This document shows, piece after piece, positions 45,831 to 55,901 of a DNA stretch of 64,000 nucleotides. Numbering within the stretch: position 1 is the first letter of the stretch; each line of letters opens with the position of its first letter. The translations under genes were made by a program, and so were the position numbers. The notes under the pieces are model-generated. The model was not told the origin of the DNA, searched no databases, and saw only the letters and a list, made by a program, of their open reading frames with translations. Source of the DNA: JAXMBX01 sp046349635 (GTDB taxonomy: Bacteria; Planctomycetota; Planctomycetia; Planctomycetales; Planctomycetaceae); assembly GCA_046349635.1 (NCBI GenBank), contig JAXMBX010000003.1, positions 1 through 64,000 on the forward strand, read 5' to 3'.

Positions 45831-47626
45831 GGGCGGATCTCCACGAGGTTGGGAACGTTCACAGCTTGAGGAGCGAGCGCCCCTTCAGGACACGATTGCA
45901 CGCACAACGTGCAGCCGACGCACAGGTCGTGATTGATTTTCGGTGCCAGGAAACCGTTGATCTCCTGGCGATCGATCGCCACGCAGCCCACTTTGAAGCA
46001 TTCGCCGCAGCCGGTGCACGCATCGGCGTTCAGGTGGGCTTGCTGCTTGAGAGGCTTCGGCTTCAGCAGCAGGCACGGCGCCCGGCTGATGACGACCGAC
46101 GGGCCGTCGAAGTCGAGCGCTTCACGCAGCGTCGCTTCGCTCTCTTCCAGGTTGTAAGGGTCGATCACCTTGATCCAGTGAATCCCCAGCGCCTCGATCA
46201 GCTTTTCGAGGTTCACCCCGGGATTCTTCTCACCGGAGGCGGAGGGTCCGTTGCCGGGGTGCCCCTGCAGACCGGTCATCGCGGTCGTGGAATTGTCCAT
46301 GACCAGGACGGTGGAATGCCCCTTGTTGTAAACCAGGTCCAGCAGCGGGGCGATTCCGGAGTGCAGCAGCGTCCCGTCGCCGATGATCGCAAGCACTTTC
46401 CCGCGGGACGTTTCGCCAAGCGCCTTCTGCATCCCCAGTGACGTGCTGATCCCCGCCCCCATGCAGACCACGCTGTCGATCGCATTCCAGGGATCCATCG
46501 CCCCCATCGTGTAGCAGCCGATATCCCCGGCCACCTGCACCCCCAGCCGGGCGATCGCCGTGTACACCCCCAGATACTGGCAACCCGGGCAGATCCGCGG
46601 GGCACGCCCCGCGATTTCCGGGTCCCCTTTTTCCAGCGGCTGCGGCGCGCGCTGTTCGACGCTTTTCTTGATGCGCGTGGGAGTCAGTTCGCCCACCCGC
46701 GGCAGCCATTCCGTGCCGATGAGAGAAATCCCCATCGCCAGGATCTGTTCCGAGAGGAACGGGTCCAGTTCTTCGACCACCATCACGGCGTCTACTTCGG
46801 ACGCGAATTTCTGAATCAGTTTTTTCGGCAGCGGGAACGTCTGGCCCAGTTTCAGGAGCGACGCTTCCGGAAACGCTTCCCGGACGTAGTTGTAAGTGAC
46901 GCCGGAGGTGATGATCCCCAGCGTGCGGTCCCGGATCTCGATCTTGTTGTAAGCAGCCGTCTCGCCGTGCTCGGCCAGTTTGAGCAGTCTTTCTTCCAGC
47001 ACGATGTGCCGCGAAACCGCCTGCCGGGGGAGCAGAACGTACTTGTCGAAATCCCTCTGGAAGCCGCTCACTTTGCGCTTTTCCTTCGGGGCGGCGCCGA
47101 GCTCGACCACCGTCTTTGAGTGGCACAGCCGGGTCGTCATTCGCATCAGGACCGGCGTGTCGAATTGTTCGCTCAACTCGAACGCAATCGGCATCATGTC
47201 TTTGGCCTCCTGGCTGTCGGAGGCTTCCAGCATCGGGATCTTCGCGGCCCGGGCGTAATGCCGGCTGTCCTGTTCGTTCTGCGAACTGTTCGCGGAGGGA
47301 TCGTCCCCCACGGCAATCACCAGTCCCCCGTTCACGCCCGTATAGGCGGAGGAGAACAGCGGATCCGCGGCGACGTTCAGCCCCACGTGCTTCATGGCGA
47401 CCAGCGCCCGTGCGCCCGCGAATGAAGCCCCCAGCGCCACTTCGTAGGCCACTTTCTCGTTGACTGACCACATCGCTTCGATGCCCGCATAGGTCGTCAG
47501 CGTTTCCAGGATCTCCGTACAGGGAGTGCCGGGATAGCTCGTGGCAACGCTTACGCCGCTTTCATAAGCGCCGCGCGCAATCGCTTGATTTCCAGAGAGC
47601 AAAAACCGAGAGCGTCGCATCAGCAT
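45797..47626 (-). CDS. iorA: Indolepyruvate ferredoxin oxidoreductase, alpha subunit
   Basis: A 609-residue IorA of normal length, intact frame. The N-terminal part has SVATSYPGTPCTEILETL; the TPP-binding part has GDIGCYTMGAMDPWNAIDSV and IIGDGTLLHSGIAPLLDLVY followed by NSTTAMTGLQGHPGNG. The C-terminus carries two 4Fe-4S ferredoxin motifs, CTGCGECFKVGC and CVGCTLCVQSCPEG. It catalyses ferredoxin-linked decarboxylation of aryl pyruvates in amino-acid catabolism. The start (ATG 47626) overlaps the stop of the acyltransferase gene by seven bases; iorB overlaps its own end. Confidence 0.96.
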   Translation of the reverse strand: MLMRRSRFLLSGNQAIARGAYESGVSVATSYPGTPCTEILETLTTYAGIEAMWSVNEKVAYEVALGASFAGARALVAMKHVGLNVAADPLFSSAYTGVNGGLVIAVGDDPSANSSQNEQDSRHYARAAKIPMLEASDSQEAKDMMPIAFELSEQFDTPVLMRMTTRLCHSKTVVELGAAPKEKRKVSGFQRDFDKYVLLPRQAVSRHIVLEERLLKLAEHGETAAYNKIEIRDRTLGIITSGVTYNYVREAFPEASLLKLGQTFPLPKKLIQKFASEVDAVMVVEELDPFLSEQILAMGISLIGTEWLPRVGELTPTRIKKSVEQRAPQPLEKGDPEIAGRAPRICPGCQYLGVYTAIARLGVQVAGDIGCYTMGAMDPWNAIDSVVCMGAGISTSLGMQKALGETSRGKVLAIIGDGTLLHSGIAPLLDLVYNKGHSTVLVMDNSTTAMTGLQGHPGNGPSASGEKNPGVNLEKLIEALGIHWIKVIDPYNLEESEATLREALDFDGPSVVISRAPCLLLKPKPLKQQAHLNADACTGCGECFKVGCVAIDRQEINGFLAPKINHDLCVGCTLCVQSCPEGALAPQAVNVPNLVEIRPWNPQPQTASR

Positions 47627-48678
47627 GAGCGTGTCACATCCTGTTCGAGGACCTCAGAGGCGGTCCGAATCACCGCAGTCCGGTCGATGAAAGAAAGCAT
47701 CTGCGTCAGCACGTTCCCCGGTCCAATTTCGAGGAACGTATCTGATTTGCGGCGGCGGAGATTTTCGAGCGTACCCTGCCAGAACACGGGACGATCCAGG
47801 AAATCCCCCAGAAAATCGCGGATTTCCTCAGCCGAGCGCAACAGGCCGTCATCTGTTTCCTGACCCGAAAGGCCTGCCAAAAACGGGAACGCCGGTTCCG
47901 ACCAGGAGACTTGGGAAAGCTTTTCTCGCAGCTTCGCCGACACGTCCCGCATCAGCGGTGTGTGCAGCGCTCGGTCGGTCGGCAAACGCTTGGCTCGTTT
48001 CGCGCCCAATCGGCTCGCTTCTGAAAGGATTTGATCGATTTCAGTCAAATCCCCACCCAGGACCACCTGCTCCTGCGAGTTCCAATTCGCGATGCTCACA
48101 CGGGGGGTCAGCAGCGACTGGACCACACTCTTGTCGAGCCCCAGCACGACCCCCATCCCTTCGGTTCGTCCGAGAGCATGCGCTTCGAGCAATTCTTCGA
48201 CGTGCGTCACCAGTTCGAGGCCGGTCTGGAAATCGAACACCCCCGCCGTAAATGCAGCGGCCCAGCACCCCAGGCTGTGTCCCGCGACGGCCGTCGGTTG
48301 ATACCCCTGATCCCGTAACACCGCCCCGTACGCACAGTCCAGGACGTAAATCACCTGGGCTTCCTGGCGGGCCGGAACCACCTTGCGACCGGAGCCTTCC
48401 AGGCAGACTTCACGGAGGTCATAACCGAGCCGACTCTGGGCTTCGGAAATCAGAGCATCCGCCGTTGGAAACTGGCCGAACAGGTCGTGTCCCATCCCGA
48501 CGTAACGGCAACCCAGTCCGGGGAACAGCCAGATCGTCCCGTTCACGACAGAAGATTTTTCGGCGCTCGTGTGTGAAGGATTCGTGAATGTTTGGGGCGC
48601 AAATTCAACAACCATCCCCGTCGGTTCGGACGGCGAGAACGCGTGCGCGGGCACGCTCGTGTGGTTGACAATGCGCAT
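47620..48678 (-). CDS. Malonyl-CoA:ACP transacylase-like acyltransferase
   Basis: A 352-residue acyltransferase of FabD/PKS-AT type. IWLFPGLGCRYVGMGHDLFG replaces the usual FPGQGSQ loop with FPGLGCR; the nucleophile serine is in AVAGHSLGCWAAAF, and the catalytic histidine in RALHTPLMRDVSAKL. It loads malonyl or another acyl group from CoA onto a carrier protein. About 40 N-terminal residues precede the fold and may be disordered. It is the first gene of an operon with iorA and iorB, an unusual partnership, and no fab or polyketide synthase genes are near. The start ATG 48678 has no strong ribosome-binding site. Confidence 0.85.
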   Translation of the reverse strand: MRIVNHTSVPAHAFSPSEPTGMVVEFAPQTFTNPSHTSAEKSSVVNGTIWLFPGLGCRYVGMGHDLFGQFPTADALISEAQSRLGYDLREVCLEGSGRKVVPARQEAQVIYVLDCAYGAVLRDQGYQPTAVAGHSLGCWAAAFTAGVFDFQTGLELVTHVEELLEAHALGRTEGMGVVLGLDKSVVQSLLTPRVSIANWNSQEQVVLGGDLTEIDQILSEASRLGAKRAKRLPTDRALHTPLMRDVSAKLREKLSQVSWSEPAFPFLAGLSGQETDDGLLRSAEEIRDFLGDFLDRPVFWQGTLENLRRRKSDTFLEIGPGNVLTQMLSFIDRTAVIRTASEVLEQDVTRSC

Positions 48679-49408
48679 ATGTGTCGTGCTCGTAATGAGC
48701 CGTTAGCACGACACCAAATCCTCCGACAGGCGCCATGGAGAGAATTCGAGGCAATCTTCCTGCTGCCCGACCGAGCTGACCATTCCTGAAGGCGTGCGCT
48801 CTATCACAGGCCTTTCAGCTCTCAAGGGGAGATCTGAGAAACGGTGCCAACTCCTTTGACTGGCATCAGTTTACAGAAAGAGGGCGATTTTCGAAAGCTG
48901 CGAATTCTAATTTGTCGGTAATTTGGAGTCGTATTCCCGGTTTAAAGAAAAGAACGTAATTCGTTGTACACAAGGGATCTACAGAGAGTCTGCGGCGTCC
49001 AATGGGTGGTCGTCAGGCGATCACCTCGCCGTCAGGCTCTCGGGTTGGGGGACCGTCTCCAATCGCGCTTAAGGAATTTGGTTCTGTTCGCGACCGGGGT
49101 GAGGCAACAACAACCGTCGATTCGGCCTGCTTTGCCGCGTCCCGGAAAGTCGAACACGTCGCAGAATTCATCGAATTGCGCTCAGGTTCGCAACGAGTTT
49201 CATTTTCCTTTCGGGTGCATTCGTGACAGCCAGCAGAGATTTCGACACCGTCACACCGCTGGCAGTTTGCCCAACCGGAAAGGTGAGCTTGGCATTAAGG
49301 TTCATCCCCAGCGGTCCCTTCCTGGCAGTTCAGTTTCCGCTAAAATTCCTTTAAGATGCAGCCGTCAAAGTCACCATCTCCGTCAAGCTCGCCGGTAAGG
49401 AAGCGCGC
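48679..49408. other. 730-bp divergent intergenic region
   Basis: The longest gene-free gap of the window, between the leftward acyltransferase operon and the rightward acyl-CoA dehydrogenase. Open frames at 48964-49398 and 49002-49226 lack motifs and ribosome-binding sites and are treated as noise. The part 48890-48970 is A+T-richer than its surroundings and is a plausible promoter area. No family A, B or C repeat is present. A non-coding RNA is possible but not supported by any recognised structure. Confidence 0.45.
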
Positions 49409-51148
49409 ATGGTCCAGGCATTGAGCGAACTGCAGCAGAAACAGATTCAACAGGCTGAAGAATTACTTTTCTCCGGTCCGCAAAAGGAAGGCTTCGCGAA
49501 GGAGCTGTACTTCGGCAAGTTCCAGGACAAGGCGCTCTTCCCCTATCCCCAGCCCACTCCCCAGGAACGGGAAATTGGAGACGCCGCCGTCCGGGAAGTT
49601 CGCGCGTTCTGCGACAATCACATCGACGCCGCCAAAATCGACCAGGAGGCCTTGATTCCCGACTCTGTTGTCCACGGACTGGGTGAGATCGGCGTCCTCG
49701 GGATGACGATCGATCCCAAATACGGCGGCCGGGGACTCTCCCAGCAGAACTATTGCCGCGTCATGGAAGTCATCGGCGGACACTGCGCAGCAACCGCGGT
49801 CTTTGTGAATGCGCATCACTCCATCGGCCTCCGCGCGCTCGAGTTGTTCGGCACCGAGGAACAGAAACGACGCTGGATGCGCCCCGTCGCCTCCGGGGAA
49901 CAACTCGCCGCCTTTGCGCTGACAGAGACCGAAGCCGGCTCCGACGCCTCCAATGTCCAGACCCGCGCCACCCCCACTCCGGACGGCAAGGGATACATCC
50001 TCAACGGCGGCAAACGGTACATTACCAACGGCGCCATCGCCGGCGTTCTGAGCGTCATGGCCCGCACACCCGACCCCAGCTCACCTGAGGGGAAGATCAG
50101 TTGCTTCCTCGTCACTCCCGACATGCCCGGCTTTGAAGTCCTCGAAGCCCGGATGTCGAAAGTCGGCATCCGCGGGACCGCCACCGCCCGCCTCGCTTTC
50201 CGGGAGATGTTCGTCCCCCGCGAAAACTTGCTCGGCGCCCTCGGCAAGGGCTTGCGCGTCGCCCTCACCGTGCTGGACTACGGGCGGATCACGTTCGGCG
50301 CCAGTTGCACTGGGGCGGCGAAGTTCTGCGTCGATAAGGCCCTCGAGCATGCACGCACCCGGCGGCAATTCGGCAAGGCCCTCGGCGAATTCGACCAGGT
50401 GAAGCAAAAGCTTGCCTGGATGGCGGCTGAGACCTTCGCCATGGAGAGCGCGACCTATCACACCGCCGCCCTTCTCGACAGCCATGCGGAAGACTTCATG
50501 CTCGAAACCGCCATGCTCAAGGTCTTCGCCAGCGATGCCCTCTGGCGGATCGTCAATGACACCCTGCAGATCTACGGCGGCAAGGGGTTCTTCACCGACG
50601 AGCCTTTGGAACGGATGATGCGCGACGCCCGCCTCAACCAGATTGGTGAAGGGGCGAATGACGTCCTCCGCTCCTTCATCGCCATGGTCGGCCTGCGTGG
50701 TGTCGGACTGAAACTCCAGGAACTGATGAAGAAGCCCTGGAAAGTCCTCCAGGTCTTCTCCATTCCCACCCCGCTGATTCCCGTCGCCCATCCCCGTCTT
50801 CAGTCCTCGGCCATTCGTCTGGGGCGCCAAGTGAAGCAATTCGCCCGTGCCTGTCAGCGCGCCTTGATGCTGCATCGCGAGTCGATTCTGGACCGCCAAC
50901 TCGTTCAGGCCCGGCTGGGAGACGCCGCCACGGAATTGTTCGTCAGTTCCTGCGTTTATGCACGGCTTTCGGGGATGCTCCAACGGGGGGCGGTCGTCAA
51001 CGCTGCCGTGGAGTTGCAGATCCAGACCGGACTCTACTACCTCCAGTTGGCCGAAAGCCGCAATATTCAGCGATTCCGCGAACTTAAACATCCGAATCTC
51101 GATGAGGAAACAACCAGGCTGTCGGATCTCTGGACCGGGCTGAAATAA
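49409..51148 (+). CDS. Acyl-CoA dehydrogenase
   Basis: A 579-residue, intact protein of the long acyl-CoA dehydrogenase subgroup (VLCAD/ACAD9-like length). FAD- and substrate-binding blocks ALTETEAGSDASNVQTRA (about 170-187) and MSKVGIRGTATARLAF are present, as is RRQFGKALGEFDQVKQKLA. The catalytic glutamate is expected in NQIGEGANDVLRSFIA, at the usual EGxN position. The C-terminal 170 residues form the extra helical extension of the long forms. It oxidises fatty acyl-CoA at the alpha-beta bond. ATG at 49409 follows AAGGA. No other beta-oxidation gene is adjacent. Confidence 0.95.
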   Translation: MVQALSELQQKQIQQAEELLFSGPQKEGFAKELYFGKFQDKALFPYPQPTPQEREIGDAAVREVRAFCDNHIDAAKIDQEALIPDSVVHGLGEIGVLGMTIDPKYGGRGLSQQNYCRVMEVIGGHCAATAVFVNAHHSIGLRALELFGTEEQKRRWMRPVASGEQLAAFALTETEAGSDASNVQTRATPTPDGKGYILNGGKRYITNGAIAGVLSVMARTPDPSSPEGKISCFLVTPDMPGFEVLEARMSKVGIRGTATARLAFREMFVPRENLLGALGKGLRVALTVLDYGRITFGASCTGAAKFCVDKALEHARTRRQFGKALGEFDQVKQKLAWMAAETFAMESATYHTAALLDSHAEDFMLETAMLKVFASDALWRIVNDTLQIYGGKGFFTDEPLERMMRDARLNQIGEGANDVLRSFIAMVGLRGVGLKLQELMKKPWKVLQVFSIPTPLIPVAHPRLQSSAIRLGRQVKQFARACQRALMLHRESILDRQLVQARLGDAATELFVSSCVYARLSGMLQRGAVVNAAVELQIQTGLYYLQLAESRNIQRFRELKHPNLDEETTRLSDLWTGLK

Positions 51149-51478
51149 TGCCGGATTGCCGCATAAACCGCCCCCCCGCTTGAGTATTTTCCGGAAACTT
51201 GCAGGATTACAGAAACGTGCTTGCAACGGTTCCGGTAGGCCGTAAAGCTGGAGAGGATCGGCGGTCGCCGATTCTTGCGATGTGCCCCCTTCCGACCTGC
51301 CCCCTTGCGACGGGCCGGAGTGTGGTTCGCGGTGACCTTCATCTCTCCTTCATCAAATTGTGGAACATCGGCAGCGTGACGGAGTAGTCTGCATCCCGCT
51401 GACAAGTCCGTCTCAAAGCGTCTTTCAAATACAATGTCATCGTAGATCAGTATCCATTGGGTCAACGGGTATCGGCGT
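51149..51478. other. Intergenic region upstream of GYF gene
   Basis: 330 bp between two + genes, with no gene, repeat family member or terminator recognised. Confidence 0.4.
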
Positions 51479-52964
51479 ATGAATGAAACGTGGATCTGCT
51501 ATCTGGATAATCAGGAATTCGGTCCGATCAGCCGTCAGGAACTGCTGGAGCTGATCCAGGAAGGGACTGTCCCCCGGGGAACATACATCCGCAGGCCCAC
51601 CGATACCTCCTGGTCCACGATCGAACAGGTCTTCGGGAATGTCCCTCTTCGTTCGGCCCTCCCCGAGCCGCAGCCCGCGACCGCTCCCTCGGCGGAGTCC
51701 CGGATGTTTTCCGACTCCCCCACGATGGTGAATGCCCCGTCACTCACCACCTTCGAAGCCTTTGAGGAAGGCTGGTACTGGCATTCGCTGGGCGAGACTT
51801 TCGGACCGGTTCCCCTCGAAAACCTCGTCGGCATGGCGGAGCGCGGGCAGTTGCTCGCCGACGACTACATCCGCATGGGGGACAAGGGGGAATGGACCAA
51901 GGCCGGCACGGTCGAAGCGCTCTTCCCGTCGTCCCGGTCTTTCGTTGATGGGCCGAATCTCCGTGCTTCCACTCCTCCTCCTGCCACCCCGGCAATTCCT
52001 CCCCCGGCTGTTCCGTCAGCCGCCGTCCTTTCCGACGAAACCAAGCTCCTCCAGCAGCTCCTGGAATTACTGCAGCAGAATCCGAATGTCTCGCAGTTGA
52101 TGGGGAAGCCTCCCGAACAACAACACGAACAGCAATGGTACTGCATGGTAAGCGGCCAACAAATTGGCCCTCTCTCCATCGAAGCCCTCGTGCAGATGGT
52201 TCTGCAGGGGCGGGTCTTCCCCGACGACATGATTCGGCTCGGAACGAGCGGCGACTGGTTCCCCGCCTCCACGGTCGAAGATCTCTTCCCCCGGGAGTCT
52301 CCCAGCGCTGTTCGCCCTCCGATGAATTCAGCGGCTCCCGCCGATGCCCCGGGCAAGGTGGACTCGAATGCCCGCAAGGTTCCCGAGTCGGAACTGGTCA
52401 TGCGCGGGCTGGAGCGCCTCTTCAAGGCCAGCGAAGAAGCCACGAAGGAATTGGCCGAGAAAGAAAAGAAACTGGCTAAGGAGAACGCAGGCAAGGACGT
52501 CTCCCTCATTCCCAAAGTCAACGATGCCCAGAAGCTGCAGGCGTCCCGCGCCGCCGCCGGGGACATCATCCAAGAACTACAGTCAGTTCGCCCTCGTGGA
52601 AGCGGGCACCGTGAAGAAATTGGCCAATTACAAGTCTCCCATTCAGATGCTCAAGGAAGACCCCAAACTGATGGCTATGGCGATTGGTGGCCTCATCTTC
52701 CTTATCTTCTTGATGTGGCTCAACGGCCTCCTCGGCTTCCTGATAATCGCCCACGCGGTTGGCCTTGGGCATTCACCCTCTCCCCCCCGAGGGAGAGGGC
52801 AGGGTGAGGGGGGCAGTTCCAATCTCCTGAGTTCTGCTCTTTCCTTCCCTCCTGTTCTCCTCTCCCCCGCGGGAGCGCAGGCTAAATTCTTCCGAATCCG
52901 GAAGATGGCGTGTGCGCACATTCCGTGCGCCCGAGCGTTACAGTCTCTCACAAAATGCGGTTGA
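51479..52964 (+). CDS. Triple GYF-domain membrane protein, one frameshift
   Basis: Three GYF_2-type domains are visible: WICYLDNQEFGPISRQELLE (start about residue 5), GWYWHSLGETFGPVPLENLV (about 97) and QWYCMVSGQQIGPLSIEALV (about 218), each followed by a W/F-x-x-A/S-x-x-V-x-x-LF ending. A charged coiled-coil-like part follows (LAEKEKKLAKENAGKD). Near 52575 the frame shifts and continues with FALVEAGTVKKLANYKSP and a hydrophobic helix LMAMAIGGLIFLIFLMWLNG. That frame then runs through repeat B copy 6 and stops at 52964 inside repeat A copy 8, so the true end is doubtful. GYF domains bind proline-rich peptides or act as protein-protein modules. Confidence 0.8.
52776..52830 (+). repeat. Dispersed palindromic repeat, family B copy 6
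   Basis: CCCTCTCCCCCCCGAGGGAG / GAGGGCAGGGTGAGGGG, very close to copy 3 at 22559, but with no clear CGTCTCTG tail. It sits at or inside the 3' end of the GYF gene. Confidence 0.7.
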
Positions 52965-53020
52965 AGTCACGTTGGATCGACGTAGCCATAGAAAACGAGT
53001 TTCGTCCGGAGCATCTGGTG
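52949..53020 (+). repeat. Palindromic element family A, copy 8 (degenerate)
   Basis: Left end CACAAAATGCGGTTG is intact; the right end GCATCTGGTG has two changes that break the outer stem. The box TTTCGTCCGGAGC has one change. The central TCACGTTGGATC is shared with copies 9 and 10. It lies between two + genes, 27 bases before the epimerase signal-peptide start, and supplies an in-frame stop to the GYF gene. Confidence 0.8.
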
Positions 53021-53047
53021 AAACACGGCATCCCAGGAGGTCGCATC

Positions 53048-54093
53048 ATGTTGTCGGTGAGAAATCTCTGTCTGTCAGTTCTCTTCAGCGGTCTTATTTC
53101 TGGTGGTCTGGTTTTTGGCGCAAGGGTACACCATGCAGGAGTTGATCAGGAAAGCGGTTTTCAGTTTACGAGGCCACACGCGGCAAGACCTCCATCAAGC
53201 TCGTTCCGCCGCCCACGGCTGCAATGTCTACTCCATCAAGTACGACGGCGTCGGGCTCCTCCGCACGCCGCCGAAAATCAAGGATCTCCCCGGCTTCCAT
53301 TACGGCAACCCGGTCCTCCTATCCCTCTCCCAACCGAGTCAAAGCTCTGAATTTACGTTTGGAAATAAGACCTTCAAGTTCACCCCCAACGACGGCAAGA
53401 ACTTCCTCCACGGCATCGTCCCACAGTTCCGCCTGGGACATGGAAAAAGTGACCGAAAGCCCCCGAAGCCGTCACCTTCCACACCCGCCTGGCTTTTGCC
53501 CCCGGTTCCGAGCATTACAAGCTCTTCCCGTATGAACATGTCCTCCGGCTGAACGTCCAGTTGACCGACGGCATGGTCAAGTTCGAATACATCGTCGACA
53601 ACACCAACGGCGACGGTACCCTCCCCTTCGGCCTCGCCTTCCATCCCTGGTTCCTCTATCAGGGGACTCGGGCGGACACCTTCCTCACCGTCCCCGCCCC
53701 CGGACGGATGGAAGTGGACAACGGCAATCCCCCCGAACTCCTTCCCACCGGCAAAGTGCAGGACGTCACCGGCACGAAATACGACTGCCGCGCCGGACGC
53801 TCGCTGGAGAACTGGGTCGTCGATGACGTCTTCATCGGCATGACTCCCGACAAGCCCGCCGTGATCGACTTCCGCGACAAGGGACGAAAATCACCCTCAA
53901 GGCGAGCGACGCCTTTGCGCACCTGGTGGTCTACACTCCGGAAAATCAGCCCTGGTTCTGCGTCGAAAATCAGACCTGTTCGACCGATGCCCACAACCTG
54001 TATGCGAAGGGGCTGAAGGACGAATCCCACCTGCAGCTCGCTGAGCCCGGCAACACCCGCTCCGGCACCGTCGAATTCCTCATCAGTCGATAG
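53048..54093 (+). pseudogene. Aldose 1-epimerase (GalM-like), multiply frameshifted
   Basis: Starts at ATG 53048 with a signal peptide, LCLSVLFSGLISGGLVFGA. Further blocks are in different frames: GNKTFKFTPNDGKNFLHGIV (the histidine of the HG motif; near 53390), GTLPFGLAFHPWFLYQG (the second catalytic histidine in FHPWF; near 53640), VQDVTGTKYDCRAGRSLENW, and the C-terminal LVVYTPENQPWFCVENQTC ending at 54093. The order and spacing fit one galactose-mutarotase-like protein of about 348 residues, exported. Frame breaks lie near 53110, 53440, 53560 and 53885. Either damaged or poorly sequenced. Confidence 0.75.
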
Positions 54094-54102
54094 TGACTTA
54101 GC

Positions 54103-54579
54103 ATGGCGATACCCATCGTCGTCGCAGGGGACTTGCTCGATCAGGATGTGGCAGTCATCGTCAACTCCTGGAATCGGAATATCATTCCCTGGTGGCTGCT
54201 GGTGCCGCAGGGAGTGTCAGGTGCGATCAAAAGGCGTGGCGGCTACCGGCCGTTTCGTGAATTGGCAAAGCACGGTTCCATTCCGTTGGGTGGGGCCGTG
54301 CTAACCTCCGCGGGTAAACTCCCCTTCCAGGGAATTATTCACGTCGCGGCGATCAGCATGTGGTGGATCTCGTCGGAATCGCTGAGTCCATGGCTCCGTT
54401 CGCAACGCCATGCGGATTGTCACGGACAGAAATTTCCTTCGGTGGCGTTTCCCGCTTGGTGGGGGCGGGAACGGGAGGGGCATCGCCCGAGCGTGTTCTG
54501 CAGTGGATGCTTGACGAGATTAAAGTCGATTGAGTTTCCAGGTGAAATTCGAATCGTACGGTATGCCCCGTCAAAGTGA
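54103..54579 (+). pseudogene. Macro-domain protein, frameshifted
   Basis: Ten bases after the epimerase stop. The first 85 residues read like a macro domain: VVAGDLLDQDVAVIVNSWNR, then GGAVLTSAGKLPFQGIIHVA. From about 54375 the best match leaves the frame: SVRNAMRIVTDRNF in one frame and LVGAGTGGASPERVLQWMLD in another (the ADP-ribose phosphate loop GxGTGG), then IEFPGEIRIVRY in the first frame. At least three indels are needed. Macro domains bind ADP-ribose or its derivatives and often hydrolyse them. Confidence 0.7.
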
Positions 54580-55901
54580 CCTCGTAAGCTGAATTCTCAT
54601 GAAACTTGGGGTGCGACAGCACAAGGTAGAATTCAAAGCGATTCCCAATTGTTTCTATTCAACCCCTCTCGACCGAACGGCGTGGGTGGCCGGGGTCAGC
54701 GGAGCGAGCCCGGAAGGCGCGCGACGCGGCTGAACAACCTGAAATCCCCCCAAAAATCACACCGTCACCCTGTCCCGGTTTTGACGGTTCCGGGAGACAG
54801 CCGGATTTTTGCACGGATTCTCTTGCCCGTAACAAACTTGAGACTTCTATAATGAACTGTTGAAACAGGGCCTCCCCGGACGTTTCTATCTCCGGACAGT
54901 CTCCTATCCCACGCAATTTTCCGTCAGCGGCAACCGGCAACCTGACGCGACAAACCGCAACCTCGGCGGACACCCCCGCAGGGAGTGAATTGCTCCTCCC
55001 GTCGCTGGCGGTCCGGTCGAAAATCTCCCCGGCTCAGCGGCTGCTGCGGCCAGACTCGAGGAAGAAACCGACGAGGAGGATGAGGAAGAGCAAAAGGTGG
55101 GGTTTTGCCAGGTGGGACTTCTGGGCAAAGTGTGCCTTCTGGCTCTCCGGAAGTGCCCTCGCGTGCCCGCATTCCGCGCTCCATTCCGCCATGATCGGCC
55201 TCTCGATCGTCATCGTGCAGGGCAACGCGGGTCTCGGGAATGTCAGTACGTTGCTCGGATTCAACGGCGACGGGACCGGTGACATCGGCATGGGGGGCGG
55301 CGGAAACGAGCTCGATACCCGGATCGACACGGGCAGCGCGGACTCCGGACCGCTGGCAGTGGAGACCAAGGCAGCATCGAGACCCTCACTCCGCAGGCCA
55401 TCGCAAAACCGAACCTTCCCGTCCTGAACTCCATTCCGCAGTTGAATGCCCTCGCGGTTCGGGGACGGGCGGCACGGGGAAGAGCAAGACGCATCTGGCC
55501 GCGGTGGCGGAGTGGAAGGGGGCGGCAATGGTGCCGGTGTTCCCAATGGGATCCGGAAATTTCAACATGCCCGGCGGCGGCAAGGCCATCGTGAAGAAGT
55601 GACTGCCGCTTGGACCGTTCCCGAAGATCCCAAGCCGTTTGAAAGCTATCTGATCGTCGTGCAGGTGACTCTCCCCGCCGGTTTCGACTCTCCCCGAAGG
55701 GGCCGCCACCGAGCTGAGTGGTTGGCACGATCACTACCTCAATATCAACGGCTACACCTCGACCTACTTCCCCAAGAGCAAACAGGTCGTGGTCCGCATC
55801 GGGTGCCGAGTCGCGCGTCCGGGATACCATCCCGTGCAGTCCAAACTCCTCAAGAAAAGCAGGACCTCAAGATCGAGTTCTGATCCTCGTCTGCTTCGCT
55901 C
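54580..55901. other. Unexplained stretch with fragmentary coding-like segments
   Basis: 1.3 kb without a single continuous gene. 54684-54717 resembles other GGGTGGCCGGGG-type intergenic palindromes. From about 54990 codon-like texture resumes on the + strand in changing frames: SIVIVQGNAGLGNVSTLLGF followed by a glycine-rich GDIGMGGGGNELDTRID (55200-55340), PFESYLIVVQVTLPAGFDSP (near 55640) and LSGWHDHYLNINGYTSTYFP (near 55720-55780). Together these may be one frameshifted secreted protein. I could not assign a family. Confidence 0.45.

Noticed and set aside
48964..49398. 144-residue frame in the 730-bp gap
   Set aside because: Arg/Gln/Ser-rich, no ribosome-binding site, no hydrophobic core pattern.
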